A DNA stretch of 64,000 bases from Leucobacter coleopterorum (GCF_011382985.1 NZ_CP049933.1:1798001-1862000); one strand, 5' to 3'. Positions 11,553 through 26,454 are shown, counted from the first letter of the stretch. A program made the numbers and translations. Notes: generated from the sequence alone by a model not told the origin.

Positions 11553-13067
11553 CTATTGCGCTGCTCGTTCAAGCACCAGTTCGCGCACGCGCGCTGCGTC
11601 TGCCTGACCACGCATCGCCTTCATCACAGCGCCAATCACGGCACCGGCAGCTTGCACTTTGCCGTCGCGAATCTTTTCGAGCACGTCAGGTTGCTGGGCA
11701 AGCGCGGCGTCGATTGCCTCGATGAGAGGGCCGTCGTCAGAAACAATCGCGAGACCTCGGGCAGCCACGATCTGCTCGGCTGTTCCTTCGCCATCGATGA
11801 TTCCCTGGATAACCTGGCGGGCGAGCTTATCGTTGAGAGTACCCGCGTCAACGAGCGCGACGAGCTCAACAAGTTGCTCCGGCGTAATGAGGTCGGCGGC
11901 TGCGACGGAGCGTTCATTTGCGATGCGCGCGATCTCCCCAGTCCACCACTTACGTGCGGTCTGCGGTGGCACACCCGCAGCAACGGTTGCTTCGATAGTG
12001 CCGACGAGCCCGGCGTTCACGACGTCTTGGAACTCCAGTGCCGAGAATGCCCACTCGTCGCGAAGGCGACGACGACGAAGGGTCGGGTGTTCGGGCAACC
12101 CGGCACGCAACTCCTCTACGAGCTCACGCGATGGAGTGAGCGGGGCGAGGTCGGGCTCAGGGAAGTAACGATAGTCATCAGCATCAGACTTCGGGCGACC
12201 GGGTGAAGTCTCACCGGTGTCCTCGTGCCAGTGGCGGGTCTCCTGTGTGATCGACCCGCCGTCGGCGAGGATCTGTGCCTGCCGCTGGATCTCGAAACGC
12301 ACCGCCCGCTCAATGGAACGTAGGGAGTTTACGTTCTTCGTTTCAGTGCGAGTGCCCAGCACCGACATGCCAGCATCTTCGTTGCCGCGCGGCCGCAGGG
12401 AAACGTTCGCATCGCAGCGCAGGTTGCCACGCTCCATACGAGCGTCTGAAATGCCAAGAGCGATCACCATTTCGCGAATTGTCGCGACGTACGCCGCAGC
12501 GATCTCTGGGGTGTCGGCCTCGCCACCAAAAACGGGCCGGGTCACTATCTCAACGAGTGGCACGCCCGCCCTGTTGTAGTCGACGAGCGAGTACTCGGCA
12601 CCCTGAATCCGACCGGTGCTGCCACCCACGTGGTTCAGCTTGCCCGCGTCTTCTTCCATGTGAGCACGTTCGATGGGTACGTGCACAACACGCCCCGAAG
12701 CGAGCTCAACTTCAACTGAACCATCGTGCGCAATTGGATCGTCGAACTGCGAAATCTGGTAGTTCTTCGCCATATCGGGGTAGAAGTAGTTCTTCCGCGC
12801 GAAGCCCGAAACCTCTGCGATCTCACAGCCGAGCGCGAGTCCAAGACGGATTGAGCAACGAACCGCCTGATCGTTCACAACCGGCAAAGCTCCCGGCAGG
12901 CCGAGGCACACGGGGGTCAGATTGGTGTTCGGCTCGGACCCGAATAGGTTGGGTGCCGAGGAGAACATCTTGGTTTTAGTGTTGAGCTCAACGTGAACTT
13001 CAAGCCCAATAACCGGCTCGAAGAGTTCCAGCGCACGCTCGAAATCCATCAGTTTGACCTTCGCCAT
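11553..13067 (-). CDS. gatB: Asp-tRNA(Asn)/Glu-tRNA(Gln) amidotransferase subunit B
   Basis: GatB activates the misacylated Glu on tRNA-Gln (or Asp on tRNA-Asn) with ATP so that it can receive ammonia from GatA. The family block PVIGLEVHVELNTKTKMFSS is near residue 18, followed by GLPGALPVVN, the zinc/ATP-cradle region and a C-terminal YqeY-like tail (…VIGAVMKAMRGQADAARVRELV). The ATG at 13067 overlaps the gatA stop (TAATG). At 504 aa it is full length. Last gene of gatCAB. Confidence 0.96.
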   Translation of the reverse strand: MAKVKLMDFERALELFEPVIGLEVHVELNTKTKMFSSAPNLFGSEPNTNLTPVCLGLPGALPVVNDQAVRCSIRLGLALGCEIAEVSGFARKNYFYPDMAKNYQISQFDDPIAHDGSVEVELASGRVVHVPIERAHMEEDAGKLNHVGGSTGRIQGAEYSLVDYNRAGVPLVEIVTRPVFGGEADTPEIAAAYVATIREMVIALGISDARMERGNLRCDANVSLRPRGNEDAGMSVLGTRTETKNVNSLRSIERAVRFEIQRQAQILADGGSITQETRHWHEDTGETSPGRPKSDADDYRYFPEPDLAPLTPSRELVEELRAGLPEHPTLRRRRLRDEWAFSALEFQDVVNAGLVGTIEATVAAGVPPQTARKWWTGEIARIANERSVAAADLITPEQLVELVALVDAGTLNDKLARQVIQGIIDGEGTAEQIVAARGLAIVSDDGPLIEAIDAALAQQPDVLEKIRDGKVQAAGAVIGAVMKAMRGQADAARVRELVLERAAQ

Positions 13068-14602
13068 TAGCGGGCCGCCTTTCCGGTCGTTGCGTTTGCA
13101 AGGGACGGAGCCTGTGCCCAAAAGGGCTTACCATCACGCTCTTCGATCAAACGTTCAATTGCGGCACCCGCGCGGTACAGTCGCGCGTCTTCAAAGGCAG
13201 GCGCCATGAGCTGCAGGCCAACCGGCAGACCATCTTCAGGGGCAATGCCCATGGGTAGACTGAGGCCCGGAATCCCTGCGAGGTTCGCAGGGATAGTTGT
13301 TGCATCGTTGAGATAATCCTGCATTGGGTCGGCTCCGTGCTCCCCCAGCTTCCACGCGGTTGTTGGCGTGGTTGGCGATGCGATCACATCAACCTGTTCA
13401 AAGGCACTCGCAAAGTCGCGCTGTATTAGCGTGCGAACTTTCTGCGCGCTGCCGTAGTAGGCGTCGTAGTATCCAGCCGAAAGCGCGTAGGTGCCCAGAA
13501 TGATGCGGCGTTTTACCTCGGCTCCAAAACCCGCGGCGCGCGTCGCACTCATCACGTTCTCGACGGTGCCACCACCCTGTGGGGTCACACGCATGCCGAA
13601 ACGAACCGAGTCGTACTTCGCAAGGTTGCTGGAGGCTTCCGCGGGAAGAATCAGGTAGTAGGCCGCAACGGCATATTCGAAGTGTGGAGCATCGATCTCA
13701 ACGATCTCAGCTCCTTGCGCCGCAAGTAGGGCCAGCGCTTCTTCGAAACGAGCTTTTACTCCGGGCTGCACACCGTCAAGCATCAGCTGCTTCACAACGC
13801 CCACACGAAGGCCACGCAAGGAATCTCCAGCGGTACCTTCTCGAGCGGCTGCAGCCATCGAGGGCCAGGCGAAGTCAAGTGAAGTTGAGTCGTGGTGATC
13901 GTGGCCCGCGATAACATCGTGCAGCAGAGCAGTGTCAAGCACCGTGCGGGCGCACGGTCCGACCTGGTCAAGCGAGGAAGCCAGGGCGATAGCCCCATAA
14001 CGACTCACTCCGCCGTAGGTGGGCTTAGCGCCGACCGTACCGGTAAGGGCAGCGGGTTGACGGATTGAGCCGCCGGTGTCGGAGCCGAGCGCGAGCGGAG
14101 CTTCAAATGCGCCGACGGCAGCTGCAGAACCGCCGCCGGATCCGCCCGGCACACGGTCAAGCTGCCAGGGGTTGTTGGTGGGCCCATACGCCGAGTTCTC
14201 AGTGGAGGATCCCATCGCGAACTCATCCATGTTCGTTTTGCCGATAGAGATGAGCCCAGCGGCGCGGGCCTTTGCAACCGGTGTTGCGTCGAAGGGTGAC
14301 ATGTAGCCCTCAAGTATCCGAGACCCGGATGTTGATGGCATGTCGGTGGTGACGAGCACGTCTTTTACGGCAAGCGGTACACCCGCCAATTCTCCAAGTT
14401 CTTCACCAGCGGCGCGGCGCGAGTCGATGTCACGCGCAGCAGCGACTGAAGCTTCGGCATTCGTCGCGAGGAACGCACCGATTGAAGCGTCTACCTCAGC
14501 AATACGGTCGAGATGAGCACGTACCGCTTCTTCTGAGGACACCTCGCGTGCGGTGAGCTTCGCAGCAAGATCTGCCGCGGTCATCCTTGTGAGCTCTGAC
14601 AT
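13067..14602 (-). CDS. gatA: Asp-tRNA(Asn)/Glu-tRNA(Gln) amidotransferase subunit A
   Basis: GatA is the amidase that frees ammonia from glutamine. The Ser-cisSer-Lys triad of the amidase signature is visible: Lys in [12 protein letters not shown] near residue 80, and the two Ser in [16 protein letters not shown] near residue 175 after the [11 protein letters not shown] loop. At 511 aa the length is normal. Start ATG 14602 overlaps the gatC stop by one base. It sits between gatC and gatB in a single operon. Confidence 0.97.
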   Translation of the reverse strand: MSELTRMTAADLAAKLTAREVSSEEAVRAHLDRIAEVDASIGAFLATNAEASVAAARDIDSRRAAGEELGELAGVPLAVKDVLVTTDMPSTSGSRILEGYMSPFDATPVAKARAAGLISIGKTNMDEFAMGSSTENSAYGPTNNPWQLDRVPGGSGGGSAAAVGAFEAPLALGSDTGGSIRQPAALTGTVGAKPTYGGVSRYGAIALASSLDQVGPCARTVLDTALLHDVIAGHDHHDSTSLDFAWPSMAAAAREGTAGDSLRGLRVGVVKQLMLDGVQPGVKARFEEALALLAAQGAEIVEIDAPHFEYAVAAYYLILPAEASSNLAKYDSVRFGMRVTPQGGGTVENVMSATRAAGFGAEVKRRIILGTYALSAGYYDAYYGSAQKVRTLIQRDFASAFEQVDVIASPTTPTTAWKLGEHGADPMQDYLNDATTIPANLAGIPGLSLPMGIAPEDGLPVGLQLMAPAFEDARLYRAGAAIERLIEERDGKPFWAQAPSLANATTGKAAR

Positions 14603-14937
14603 TACTGTTCCTCCCCCAGAATCGAAGAAACCCGAAACATGCCGTCGGTGGACTCTGGCGCGTTTGAGAGAGCCTGCTCACGAGTCAACACGTCAGCGAT
14701 CTCGTCTTTACGTGTCACGTTGCTGAGCGGGTTCGGGTGGCTTGTTGCGGGTACGTCGGCCCCTGCAACTTCACTCACCTTTGCAATGTTGGTGAGAATT
14801 GACCCGAGGTCGTTTGTCAATGAGACAACCTCGGCTTCGGTGAGTGCGATGCGGGAGAGACCGGCAAGGTGCTGTACGACTTCTGCCGTGATCTCGCCGT
14901 TCGACGCGGTGCGATTTGCCGCACTGGTTTCAGACAT
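14602..14937 (-). CDS. gatC: Asp-tRNA(Asn)/Glu-tRNA(Gln) amidotransferase subunit C
   Basis: A 111-aa belt subunit that wraps GatA and stabilises the complex. Conserved segments [18 protein letters not shown] (residues ~17-34) and the C-terminal NVTRKDEI…[13 protein letters not shown] are present. The ATG at 14937 was chosen because homologues start about 15 residues before the first helix; upstream in-frame codons lack a ribosome site. It leads the gatCAB operon. Confidence 0.93.
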   Translation of the reverse strand: MSETSAANRTASNGEITAEVVQHLAGLSRIALTEAEVVSLTNDLGSILTNIAKVSEVAGADVPATSHPNPLSNVTRKDEIADVLTREQALSNAPESTDGMFRVSSILGEEQ

Positions 14938-14988
14938 GCTGCTCCATCGATTAAGTCGGGAGTGGGTGGTTCGGTGAACCACCCCATC

Positions 14989-15623
14989 CTATCTCTGAGC
15001 CAACTGGCTCACATCTGAGTCAGTGCGAGTGCCGTCAATATTCCAGAGTCCCGAGCACCCACGGCGATGGCTCGTGACCAAGTGAGCGTCGACGATCCCT
15101 ATGGCGGTCATCAAGGCATACACCGTTGTCGGCCCCACAAAACTGAAACCGCGACGCTTCAACTCGCGAGCAAGCTCGGTTGACTCCTTCGATGTGGCGG
15201 GCACCTCTTCGTCAGAAACCGGACACGGAGATGTCTGCGGTTGAAAAGACCACACCAGACTTGCAAGGTCAGCATCTTGCTCGCGCATTTTCTGAGTTGC
15301 GCGCGCATTGGAGACAGCTGCCTCAATCTTGCGCCGGTTTCGAATAATGCCACTATCCCCATGAGTGCTTCAACCCTCGCATCGTCAAAGTCGGCAACTT
15401 TGTCGACGTCGAATCCCGCAAACGCGCTGCGGAATCCTTCTCTACGAAGCAGGATGGTTCGCCACGATAGACCGGATTGAAAAGCCTCGAGTGTGAGCCG
15501 CTCGAACACGCCCTGTTCATCAAATACGGGCATTCCCCACTCGGTGTCGTAGTACTCCTGCATAAGGGGGTCAGTCTTCGCCCAGGATGCGCGAACAAGG
15601 AATGGGGATGCATCTTCGGGCAT
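14989..15623 (-). CDS. DNA-3-methyladenine glycosylase I-like protein (frame break)
   Basis: Tag family base-excision glycosylase, normally acting on 3-methyladenine. The body reads SWAKTDPLMQEYYDTEWGMPVFDE… and SGLSWRTILLRREGFRSAFAGFD. Restoring one G near 15,358 joins it to GIIRNRRKIEAAVSNA and then to LKRRGFSFVGPTTVYALMTAIGIVDAH, for 211 aa. The zinc-site residues of classical Tag look replaced: the N-terminal Cys is Ala (RASWA), the first His is Tyr (YYD), and the C-terminal Cys is missing after DAHLVTS. Activity is therefore uncertain, but the fold assignment is firm. Confidence 0.82.
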
Positions 15624-15869
15624 AATCAATTACCTTTCTGTTCCAGGTGCGAGCTGGAAGACACCTCGGTCGGCTTTGGGGGGCTTCAATGTGAACTACT
15701 CACTACTCTAAGTAGAAAGAACTCTGTCGTGGGTGGGCACCGTAAATCTGTGGATAACTTGGCCTACCTTGCTCCTGTTAGCGAAACACGGAGTTTTGAC
15801 GTGGGTGGTCCTGCGACTCACAACCTCGCGCCGGATGGCTGGGAGCGGCAACCCCGCGGACCGCGATTG

Positions 15870-19383
<3,514 letters not shown>

Positions 19384-19393
19384 CCGAGCAAGT

Positions 19394-20576
19394 TTAGTTC
19401 AGTCCGGCTGATCGTGCCCGATCTATTGCTGCTGGTAGCGCCGCGAGCAAACTGTCCACCTCTGTCTCCCGTGTATCGGGACCGAGCGTAAAACGCAGTG
19501 CCCCAGCGGCCTCCGCTTCGGAAAGCCCCATGGCCATCAGCACGTGCGAGATTTCCGCGACACCCGCCTGGCACGCGGAGCCAACCGATACAGACACTCC
19601 AGCTGCGTCAAGCAAAAACACGAGTGAATCGCCCTGACACCCCGGAAAGGTAAAGTGCGCATTGCCTGGCACCCGGGCATGTTCGTCACTGCTGCCGCGC
19701 AACACCGCTGAGGGGTCAATGTCGCGAACGCCGGCAATCAGGCGATCACGTAGTCGCGCGAGCCGTGAAATTCGTTCGGGATCGGGCGCGCGACCCTCAC
19801 CGAGGGCCAGATCGAGCGCTGCCGCAAACGCTACAGCGCCCGCGACGTTTTGTGATCCTGATCGTGCACGCTGCTGAGAACCACCGTGTAGCAGCGAATC
19901 GGCAATGGTGTGACGCCCCAGCACCAGCGCACCGACCCCGACCGGTCCCCCAATTTTGTGCGCCGACACGCTCAGGGCTGAGGCACGCGTGGCCGCGAAA
20001 TTGATCGGGACCTGACCAAGCGCCGCCACAGCGTCAACATGGCTCGGAATTCCGGATCCCTCCGCGATCCCGCACAGTTCAGCAACGGGCAGGATTGACC
20101 CCACCTCGTTATTCACCCACAAAAATGAAATCAAGGCAACGTTCTCGGGTCCAGCCTGTTCGATCGCTTTCGAAAGGATCGAGGGTGCAGCACACCGTCG
20201 GTGTCAATCGGCAGCCACACCACTTCGGCACCCTGGCTGTCACGCAGCCACTCGGCCGCCTCCATCGTCGCATGGTGCTCCCCTGGGCAACCAGCACAAC
20301 AGGTCCGGATCCCGCGCGTCGACGAGCCCAATACATTCCTTTGAGCGCAAGATTGACTGCTTCCGTGCCGCCAGCAGTGAGGGTCACTTCGGCGGCGTCG
20401 CAACCGAGCCCTCTAGCGATGCGCTCACGCGCCGATTCCAGCAACTCGCTTGCCTGCTGGCCGTGCGCGTGCGTTGACGCGGGGTTACCGACGCTTCGCA
20501 GCGCCCCGGTGTATGCCTGAAGCACGGCTTCCGGCATCGGCGAGGTTGCCGCGTGGTCGAGGTATGCGCGGGCCAT
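19394..20576 (-). CDS. Cysteine desulfurase, IscS/NifS type (two frame breaks)
   Basis: A PLP enzyme that removes sulfur from cysteine, here most likely for MnmA. It starts with [16 protein letters not shown] and has [27 protein letters not shown], the Lys-bearing [12 protein letters not shown] block and the catalytic-Cys loop [17 protein letters not shown]. Two single-base losses, a G near 20,283 and a C near 20,182, break the frame. Repair gives [13 protein letters not shown]…[17 protein letters not shown] and 394 aa in total. The PLP Lys and active Cys are both intact. Confidence 0.93.
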
Positions 20577-20581
20577 TGGAG

Positions 20582-21557
20582 TTAGTAGAGAAGGTTCGCG
20601 AGACGACCCCGCGCTGCGATCACACGCGGATCAGCGGGCCCAACCACTTCAAACAGCTCAAGAAGCCGCTCGCGAATAACGGTGCGCTGATCGGTGTCAC
20701 TCACGGCAAACAGCTCAAGAAGCCGCAAAAAAGCATCCTCGACATGCCCTCCCGAGAGGTCGAGGTCGGCCACTCTCAGTTGCGCCTGCAGATCTTCCGG
20801 CTGCGCTGCCGCTTCAGCACGCACCTGCTCAAGCGTCAGACCTTCAAGTCGCTGCAAGAGTTTCATCTGCACCAGCGCTGATCGAGCCTCAGCGTCGGCG
20901 GGGCCTTACGCAGCACGTCTTCCCACTCGGCTACCGCCGCTGCGTAGTCGCCGCGCTCGGCAGCTTCAACCGCCGCGAGGTGTGCGGGTGGGGTTTGGGG
21001 TTCGGCTGGTTCGGCCTGGGCTTCAGATCCGTCTTCACCATCGCCAGCCGGTGCGTTGACGCGCCCAACGACACCCTGCTGCTCTCCGAGCTGCAGCAGT
21101 TGTGCAAAAAGTTCGCGCAGCTGTTCAACGGGGATTTCTCCCTGAAACAGCGGCACGGGACGACCGCCAACGAGCGCCACGACAGTAGGAATGGACTGCG
21201 CCTGGAATGCCTGGGCGAGCCCTGGGTTCGCATCAGCGTCAACCCTCGCGAGCAGCACTCGACCGGCGAACTCCCGTGTCACTTGCTCCACCATCGGGCT
21301 TAGCGCCTTACTCGGCTCAGACCAACCGGCCCAGAGGAGCACCACGACGGGCACCACTGACGAGAGCTGAGCGACCTGCTCGAATCCTGCGTCAGTCACA
21401 TCAATCGCCAGCGAAGGAACGTCGACGACTTGTGGTGCTCCCACGGCTGGTCCCGGCACTGCTGCCGCGGGGCCGCACCCTGCGATCTCGTCGCTGCGAG
21501 GTGGCTGAGGTCGATCCCACCGCCCGGGATCCGTTCTGGCATCTGCTGTGGTGTCAT
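20582..21557 (-). CDS. YbbN-type co-chaperone, thioredoxin-like plus TPR (two frame breaks)
   Basis: About 325 aa after repairing two single-base losses near 21,480 and 20,890. Residues ~60-165 form a thioredoxin fold (DVTDAGFEQVAQLSSVVPVVVLLWAGW…), but the CxxC is WSEPSK, so it cannot do redox chemistry. The C-terminal half is a TPR/YbbN domain (AAVEAAERGDYAAAVAEWEDVL…DTDQRTVIRERLLELFEV). The ATG at 21557 overlaps the stop of the upstream membrane-protein gene (TAATG). E. coli YbbN works with the DnaK and GroEL systems; the same role here is inference. Confidence 0.85.
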
Positions 21558-23403
21558 TATGAGTTCCTCGCTCCCACGAGCTCACTCGTTACTCCGAGCA
21601 GCTCGATCTTTTTATGCTCAGACTTGTTCGGTACAAAAAAGAGCATCTGATGCGCTACCTCTTGCACGAGCTTGTCTTGTTCACCGGTGAGCCCAGAGAG
21701 CGCTGCTGCCGCCTCCGGGACCTGAGGCTTGAACCGACCGCCTGCCGCTTCAACGATCTGTTCCTCGATCACAGTTGTCGCAACGAGCGCCCCTCCGACT
21801 CCGGTCGACAGCGCAACGGGCTCCAGGTCTCCCTGGTGTGCCTGTACCGAGAACTTCATCGTCTGCCCCTTAGCGTCAGATTTTTGCTGCTCAGTCTGGG
21901 TACGCGCAAGTCCGTAGTGGTCAAGAAGTGTGTCGGAGGTGAGATCGAACGAGTCTGCTTCAGGTGAGTCCTTACCGTTTTGCAGCAGGCTGGCGTACGC
22001 GGCACCCACTTCTCCCGGCGGTAACTCGAGCGTCTCCAGATCGTTCGAAAGAAGTGCAGTTCCATCTTCAGCGGGCGCGGCCTGGGGCATTGAAATGCCA
22101 CCTCGTAACGCGATGACACGCGAAACCAGGTAGTTTTCCTGCGGCGTCTGCTGCGTCAGGATCAGAGCGAGTGACGGCGACGCCCCTTCTTTACTCTCGT
22201 CTTGGTCTTGAGCGTTCGCATCATCTTTGGTCTCAGACGCGACCGTCATAAACATCGTTCGTGGCCAGGAGTCCGTACTCTGTACCAGCTCGTAATCGAG
22301 TCGGTCCTTTGTAATGCGAGGCGGTACAACTTCATACTGAGGAACCGCTTTACGAATGGTGTAGTTCGCCGTGCGCTGGGCGAGGGCGTCTCCGTTAAAG
22401 CGAGGTTCCAGTGAAGCCGCATCGAGCGAGTCATCACCGATACCTGCGACCTCAGAAACCTGCTCGACGATACGATCCATCTGCCCTTCAGTGACCGGCA
22501 CCGGTGGCAGAGCAGTCTGGGGATCCTTTGCCTGCGTTGTTTTTGTGGGCTGCGGAGAGAAGTCTGGCCAGTAACTTGCGGAGCATCCACTCAGACCTAA
22601 CGCAACCACAAGTCCGAGCGCAGGAATCGCACTGTGGCGCAGCGCCCGTCGCTGCACAACCGGGGGTTCGATGTTCGTCTTCACCTGACCCACTTTCTTG
22701 CTTCGTTTGCGGAACAGGTTGCGAATGCCCTGGAAGGGTCCGCGACGGCCACGGCGTGGGCCGAGACCTCGGCGATCGTGGTCGACAGCAAACAGGTAGA
22801 GCAGGCCTCCGACGACAGCGAACAGGCCCCCGCAGCCAGAAACGGCCCAGCCCAGGGGGTCGTGCGATCCTGAACCCACACAAGCGACACATCTTGGGGA
22901 ACGGGATTCACTCCGTTAGAAGCGATCAATACTGACTGGTCAGACGCGAGGGCCACAGGCACACGCAGCGTTTCTTTTTCAGTGCCGCTGCCCTGGTTTT
23001 TGATCGACCGCGCCTCGAGCCAGAGATCACTTCCGCGAGGATCAATGGGCTTCATGTCTTCACCGTCCTCGGCAGCGCTCGACGCCGCTACCAATGCGCT
23101 CAGCACTTTTCCTTTGTCTGGATCGACAGAGAGCTCAGCGTGTGGAAACGGAGCAAGCCACCCCTGCACGTCTCGGGTTGTTCCGGTGGACACAAATGCT
23201 TCAGAGCCGCGCACAACGACGTTTGCCTGGCCCGGCACATTCGCGAATTCCTTGCCATCGATAACGGCGTAACCCGTCTCTGATTTGGTGTCGACGGGAT
23301 AACTGATCTCCGCGGGTCCGGCAAGAAAAGTACGTTGCCCAATACCCAGCAACAGCAACACACCGGAAATTACGAGTGCCGCAATCGCAAGCACATATCG
23401 CAC
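21557..23403 (-). CDS. Uncharacterised membrane protein, two-part exported domain (frame break)
   Basis: About 615 aa once a single base is restored near 22,835. It begins with a signal-anchor helix (VLAIAALVISGVLLLLGIG), then an extracytoplasmic domain of about 170 residues (…TRDVQGWLAPFPHAELSVDPDKGKVLSA…), a second helix (FAVVGGLLYLFAVDH), a very basic cytoplasmic loop, a third helix with a lipobox-like LGLSGCSA, and a 350-aa exported C-terminal domain. I do not recognise the family. Its stop overlaps the ybbN start, so they are co-translated. Confidence 0.7.
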
Positions 23404-23661
23404 GGGGGCTCCTCACTACATGGAGCCTGAGCCGCGCTTTCCTAACGAGAGCCCGACACAGACAAAGATTTCAACGTTTAACGCTACCGGAGCTTTCCGA
23501 GGAAGACATGAACATCTTGCAGCGCGGCGCGCAACCACACCCTTCGATCCGCTCTGTAACTCGCATGCACTGATGATTAATTAGTCTATTATGTGTATTT
23601 GTATGCCCTCGCGCGGATTTCGCTGCGGTGGAGCTGAGTTTTCGTCTTATCCGGAGGCCTC

Positions 23662-26451
23662 GTGTCTGAACCAGCCCAGCAATTTTCCCAAGCCTTCCGC
23701 GGCTATAACCGTGAAGAGGTTGATGAGCGCGTTTCAGCTCTCACGGGGCACATCAGTACGCTACAGACTCACCTTGAGGCTTTGCAGCTTGCGCACCAGC
23801 AGGCCACCCAGGTGGGTCAAGAGCAGCGCCAGCTCGTCGCCGATCTGCAGGAGCAGGTCGCTGAGCTCGGTGCCAGCGGATACTCCGGCCTCGGGCTCAG
23901 GGTAGAAAAGAGCCTGCAGATCGCTGAGGATCACGCCCAGCGCCTCATGGCTCAGGCTGATCTCGATGCAGAAAAACTGCGCAAATCCTCAGAAGAGGAA
24001 AGCACCCGGGTTCTGACTCAGGCTCAGCGACGCGCAGATGAAATGCTCGCCTCGGCACACGAACAGGCCGAAATTCTCATCACGGGCGTACGCACCGACG
24101 TCGCACAGCAATCCGCCGATGCGAATGCAGAACGCGAACGGCTCCTCGAAGAAGCACGACGCTCGGCAGAACTCGCGCGAAACTCAGCGGAGCGCGAGGC
24201 CGCCACTGAACGCGAAACCGCGGAACGAGATGCGCGTGCGAAGCTTGCCCAGGCAACCGCAGAAGCAGAGCGCATCACCTCGGAAGCGCAGGCTGCGGCG
24301 AACGAACTGCGCGAGCAGACCGAAAAGCAGGCAGAAGCATTCGAGCGCCAGCGAGCAGAAGACAACCGCGAGGCTGAACTTGAGCGCGCCCGTCTTACGC
24401 AAGAGGGTGAGCGCGCTCGCGCTGAGTTCGAGGCCAAGCGTCAGCGCGAAGAATCTGAGCTCGAGGAGCGTTATACGGAGCGCGAGCGCGAGCTAGAGGC
24501 CGGCATTGCGGCTCAGCGCCGTTCACTTGATACGGAGATGCAAAACCTCCGCGGTCAAATCGCACAGGAGCGAGCCGAGCACAACGAAGCCCTCGCTAGA
24601 GAGCGCGAACTGCACGAGCAGAAGATCGCCACAGAGTTGCAGATCCACACTGATCGCATCACGCAGGAACGGTTCCAGCACGAGGCAACCATTTCTCGGG
24701 AACTCGAAGCACAGAAGAGCGAGCTTGCGACTCTTGCCGATCAGGCAGCACGCGAGCGTGCACGCGCCAACGAGCAGGCAGCAGCAGAACGAGCGGATCT
24801 GCGGGCTGCCGTTGAAGAGCAGCTGGCCGCAGCGCAGACCGCGCAGCAGCAGCAGCTCGCCACCGAACTTGCCGCGCACCAGGAGCGCATCGAAGAGGAG
24901 CGCAGCCAACACGACTTCGAGCTTTCAGCGGAGCGTCGCAACCACGATGAGACCCTGCGTTCAGAAGCTCTAGAACAAAGCGTGCGTCTGCGCAACACCG
25001 AAGAGGCACAGCAGGCCAAACTCGCCGACGAGCTCAACGCTCACAACGCACGCCTGTCACAGGAGACGGAAGCTCACAACGCTTCAATCGCCGAAGAGCG
25101 CGCAGCACACGAGGCCGCCCTGCAGTCAGAACGCGCGAGCCACGAAGCCACCATCCATGCTGAGCGCACCAATCACGAGGCTGCTCTCCACTCAGAACGC
25201 GCTGCGCACGAGGCCCAAATTCAGGCTGAGCTTGAAGCGCACGGTGAGCGCATTCGTTCGGAGCGAGAAGCTCACGAGGCTCGCATTGGTGGCGAGCTTG
25301 CCGCTCACCAGGATCGCCTCATCGCGGAGTGGAACGAGCAGAGAGAAAAGATCGCTGCCGAACTCGCAACTCACGAGCAGAATGTCGCGAACGCTCGCCA
25401 CCAGCTGGAGCGTGAGTTGGCAGCAGAGCGCAGCGCCCACGAGGGTCGTCTCTCTGACGAGACCACAGTGCACGAGGAACGCATCGCGGCCCAGCTGCGA
25501 GAGCATCAGCAGCGCCTCGACGACGAACGCACTGCCGCTGAAACCCAGGCGCGTATTGAACGCGAAGAGGCCGCTGCGGCTCTCGGCCTGCAGCGCGAAG
25601 AACTTGAGTTGCAGATCGAACGCGAGCGCAGCAAGCTTGCAGCAGATATCGCCCGCGAGAAAGAAGAACAGGATCGCACTCTCGCAGCGGAGTCTGAGCA
25701 GCACCGAGCGAATCTCGCACGACAGCAGGAGGAGGCAACGGCAGCGGTTGACCGTGAGGTCGCTGCAAAGCGCGCCGCGGTCACCGAAGAGACCGACCTG
25801 TTGCGCGCAAACACTGTCGAAGAACTCGCCGAGTACCGCGCCTCTGAAGAGGCACGCCTTGCCGCTTTGCGCGCCGAGACCGAGGATGCCGTTCGCCAAC
25901 TGCGCGAGCGCATCGAGCGCGACACACTCGAGTTCAACACCTCATCGAGCCAGCAGCGCGAACAGCTTGAGCAAGATCTGGCCGCGCGACAGCACGAGGC
26001 TGCAGAAGCATCACGTCGAGAAATCGAAGCTACGACAAACGAGCTTGCCGAGCTTCGCTCACAGCTCGATGCAGCCCGTGAAGAATACGAAACCATTTCA
26101 CAGGAGGCGAAGCAGGTTGCACATAACCTGCGTGCAGAGGCAGAACAGCAGGCTGCTGCAACGATCCTTGAGGCAGAGCGACGCGCGCAGACCACGTTTG
26201 CGGCGGCCGAAGATCGCGCCACAAAGGTGCTCGCTGCGGCCGAAGATCGCATGACCCAATTGAAGGTCGAACGAGGAGCCGTTGCCCGCTACTTCGAGAG
26301 CCTGGGTGAGGTCATCACAAACGCTCAGAAGATGAGCACCGTCGCTGGTCGGTTGGTCGAGCGTCCGGTTGCTGAAGCGGCTGACGGCGAAATCGCTGAA
26401 GAAGACACGGACGTTACCCTGCAGATTCCCCAGGCAGATACCGACCGCTAA
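23662..26451 (+). CDS. 929-aa coiled-coil cytoskeletal-type protein (DivIVA/FilP/Scy-like)
   Basis: Begins at GTG 23662 with GGAGG upstream. The first ~50 residues (FSQAFRGYNREEVDERVSALTGHISTLQTHLEAL) look like a DivIVA N-terminal membrane/pole-targeting module. Residues ~75-880 are an unbroken coiled coil very rich in Ala, Glu, Arg and Gln. Two stretches are regular 11-residue (hendecad) repeats of the type xxHEAxLxSER, as in Streptomyces FilP and Scy. A short globular tail follows (VERGAVARYFESLGEVI) with an acidic end. A polar scaffold or filament role is inferred from these relatives. Confidence 0.8.
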   Translation: MSEPAQQFSQAFRGYNREEVDERVSALTGHISTLQTHLEALQLAHQQATQVGQEQRQLVADLQEQVAELGASGYSGLGLRVEKSLQIAEDHAQRLMAQADLDAEKLRKSSEEESTRVLTQAQRRADEMLASAHEQAEILITGVRTDVAQQSADANAERERLLEEARRSAELARNSAEREAATERETAERDARAKLAQATAEAERITSEAQAAANELREQTEKQAEAFERQRAEDNREAELERARLTQEGERARAEFEAKRQREESELEERYTERERELEAGIAAQRRSLDTEMQNLRGQIAQERAEHNEALARERELHEQKIATELQIHTDRITQERFQHEATISRELEAQKSELATLADQAARERARANEQAAAERADLRAAVEEQLAAAQTAQQQQLATELAAHQERIEEERSQHDFELSAERRNHDETLRSEALEQSVRLRNTEEAQQAKLADELNAHNARLSQETEAHNASIAEERAAHEAALQSERASHEATIHAERTNHEAALHSERAAHEAQIQAELEAHGERIRSEREAHEARIGGELAAHQDRLIAEWNEQREKIAAELATHEQNVANARHQLERELAAERSAHEGRLSDETTVHEERIAAQLREHQQRLDDERTAAETQARIEREEAAAALGLQREELELQIERERSKLAADIAREKEEQDRTLAAESEQHRANLARQQEEATAAVDREVAAKRAAVTEETDLLRANTVEELAEYRASEEARLAALRAETEDAVRQLRERIERDTLEFNTSSSQQREQLEQDLAARQHEAAEASRREIEATTNELAELRSQLDAAREEYETISQEAKQVAHNLRAEAEQQAAATILEAERRAQTTFAAAEDRATKVLAAAEDRMTQLKVERGAVARYFESLGEVITNAQKMSTVAGRLVERPVAEAADGEIAEEDTDVTLQIPQADTDR

Positions 26452-26454
26452 GCG

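Noticed and set aside
24024..26252. Long antisense frames inside the coiled-coil gene
   Set aside because: They are rich in Ser, Arg and Cys, the usual shadow of Ala/Glu/Arg-rich coding sequence, with no ribosome sites or recognisable domains.
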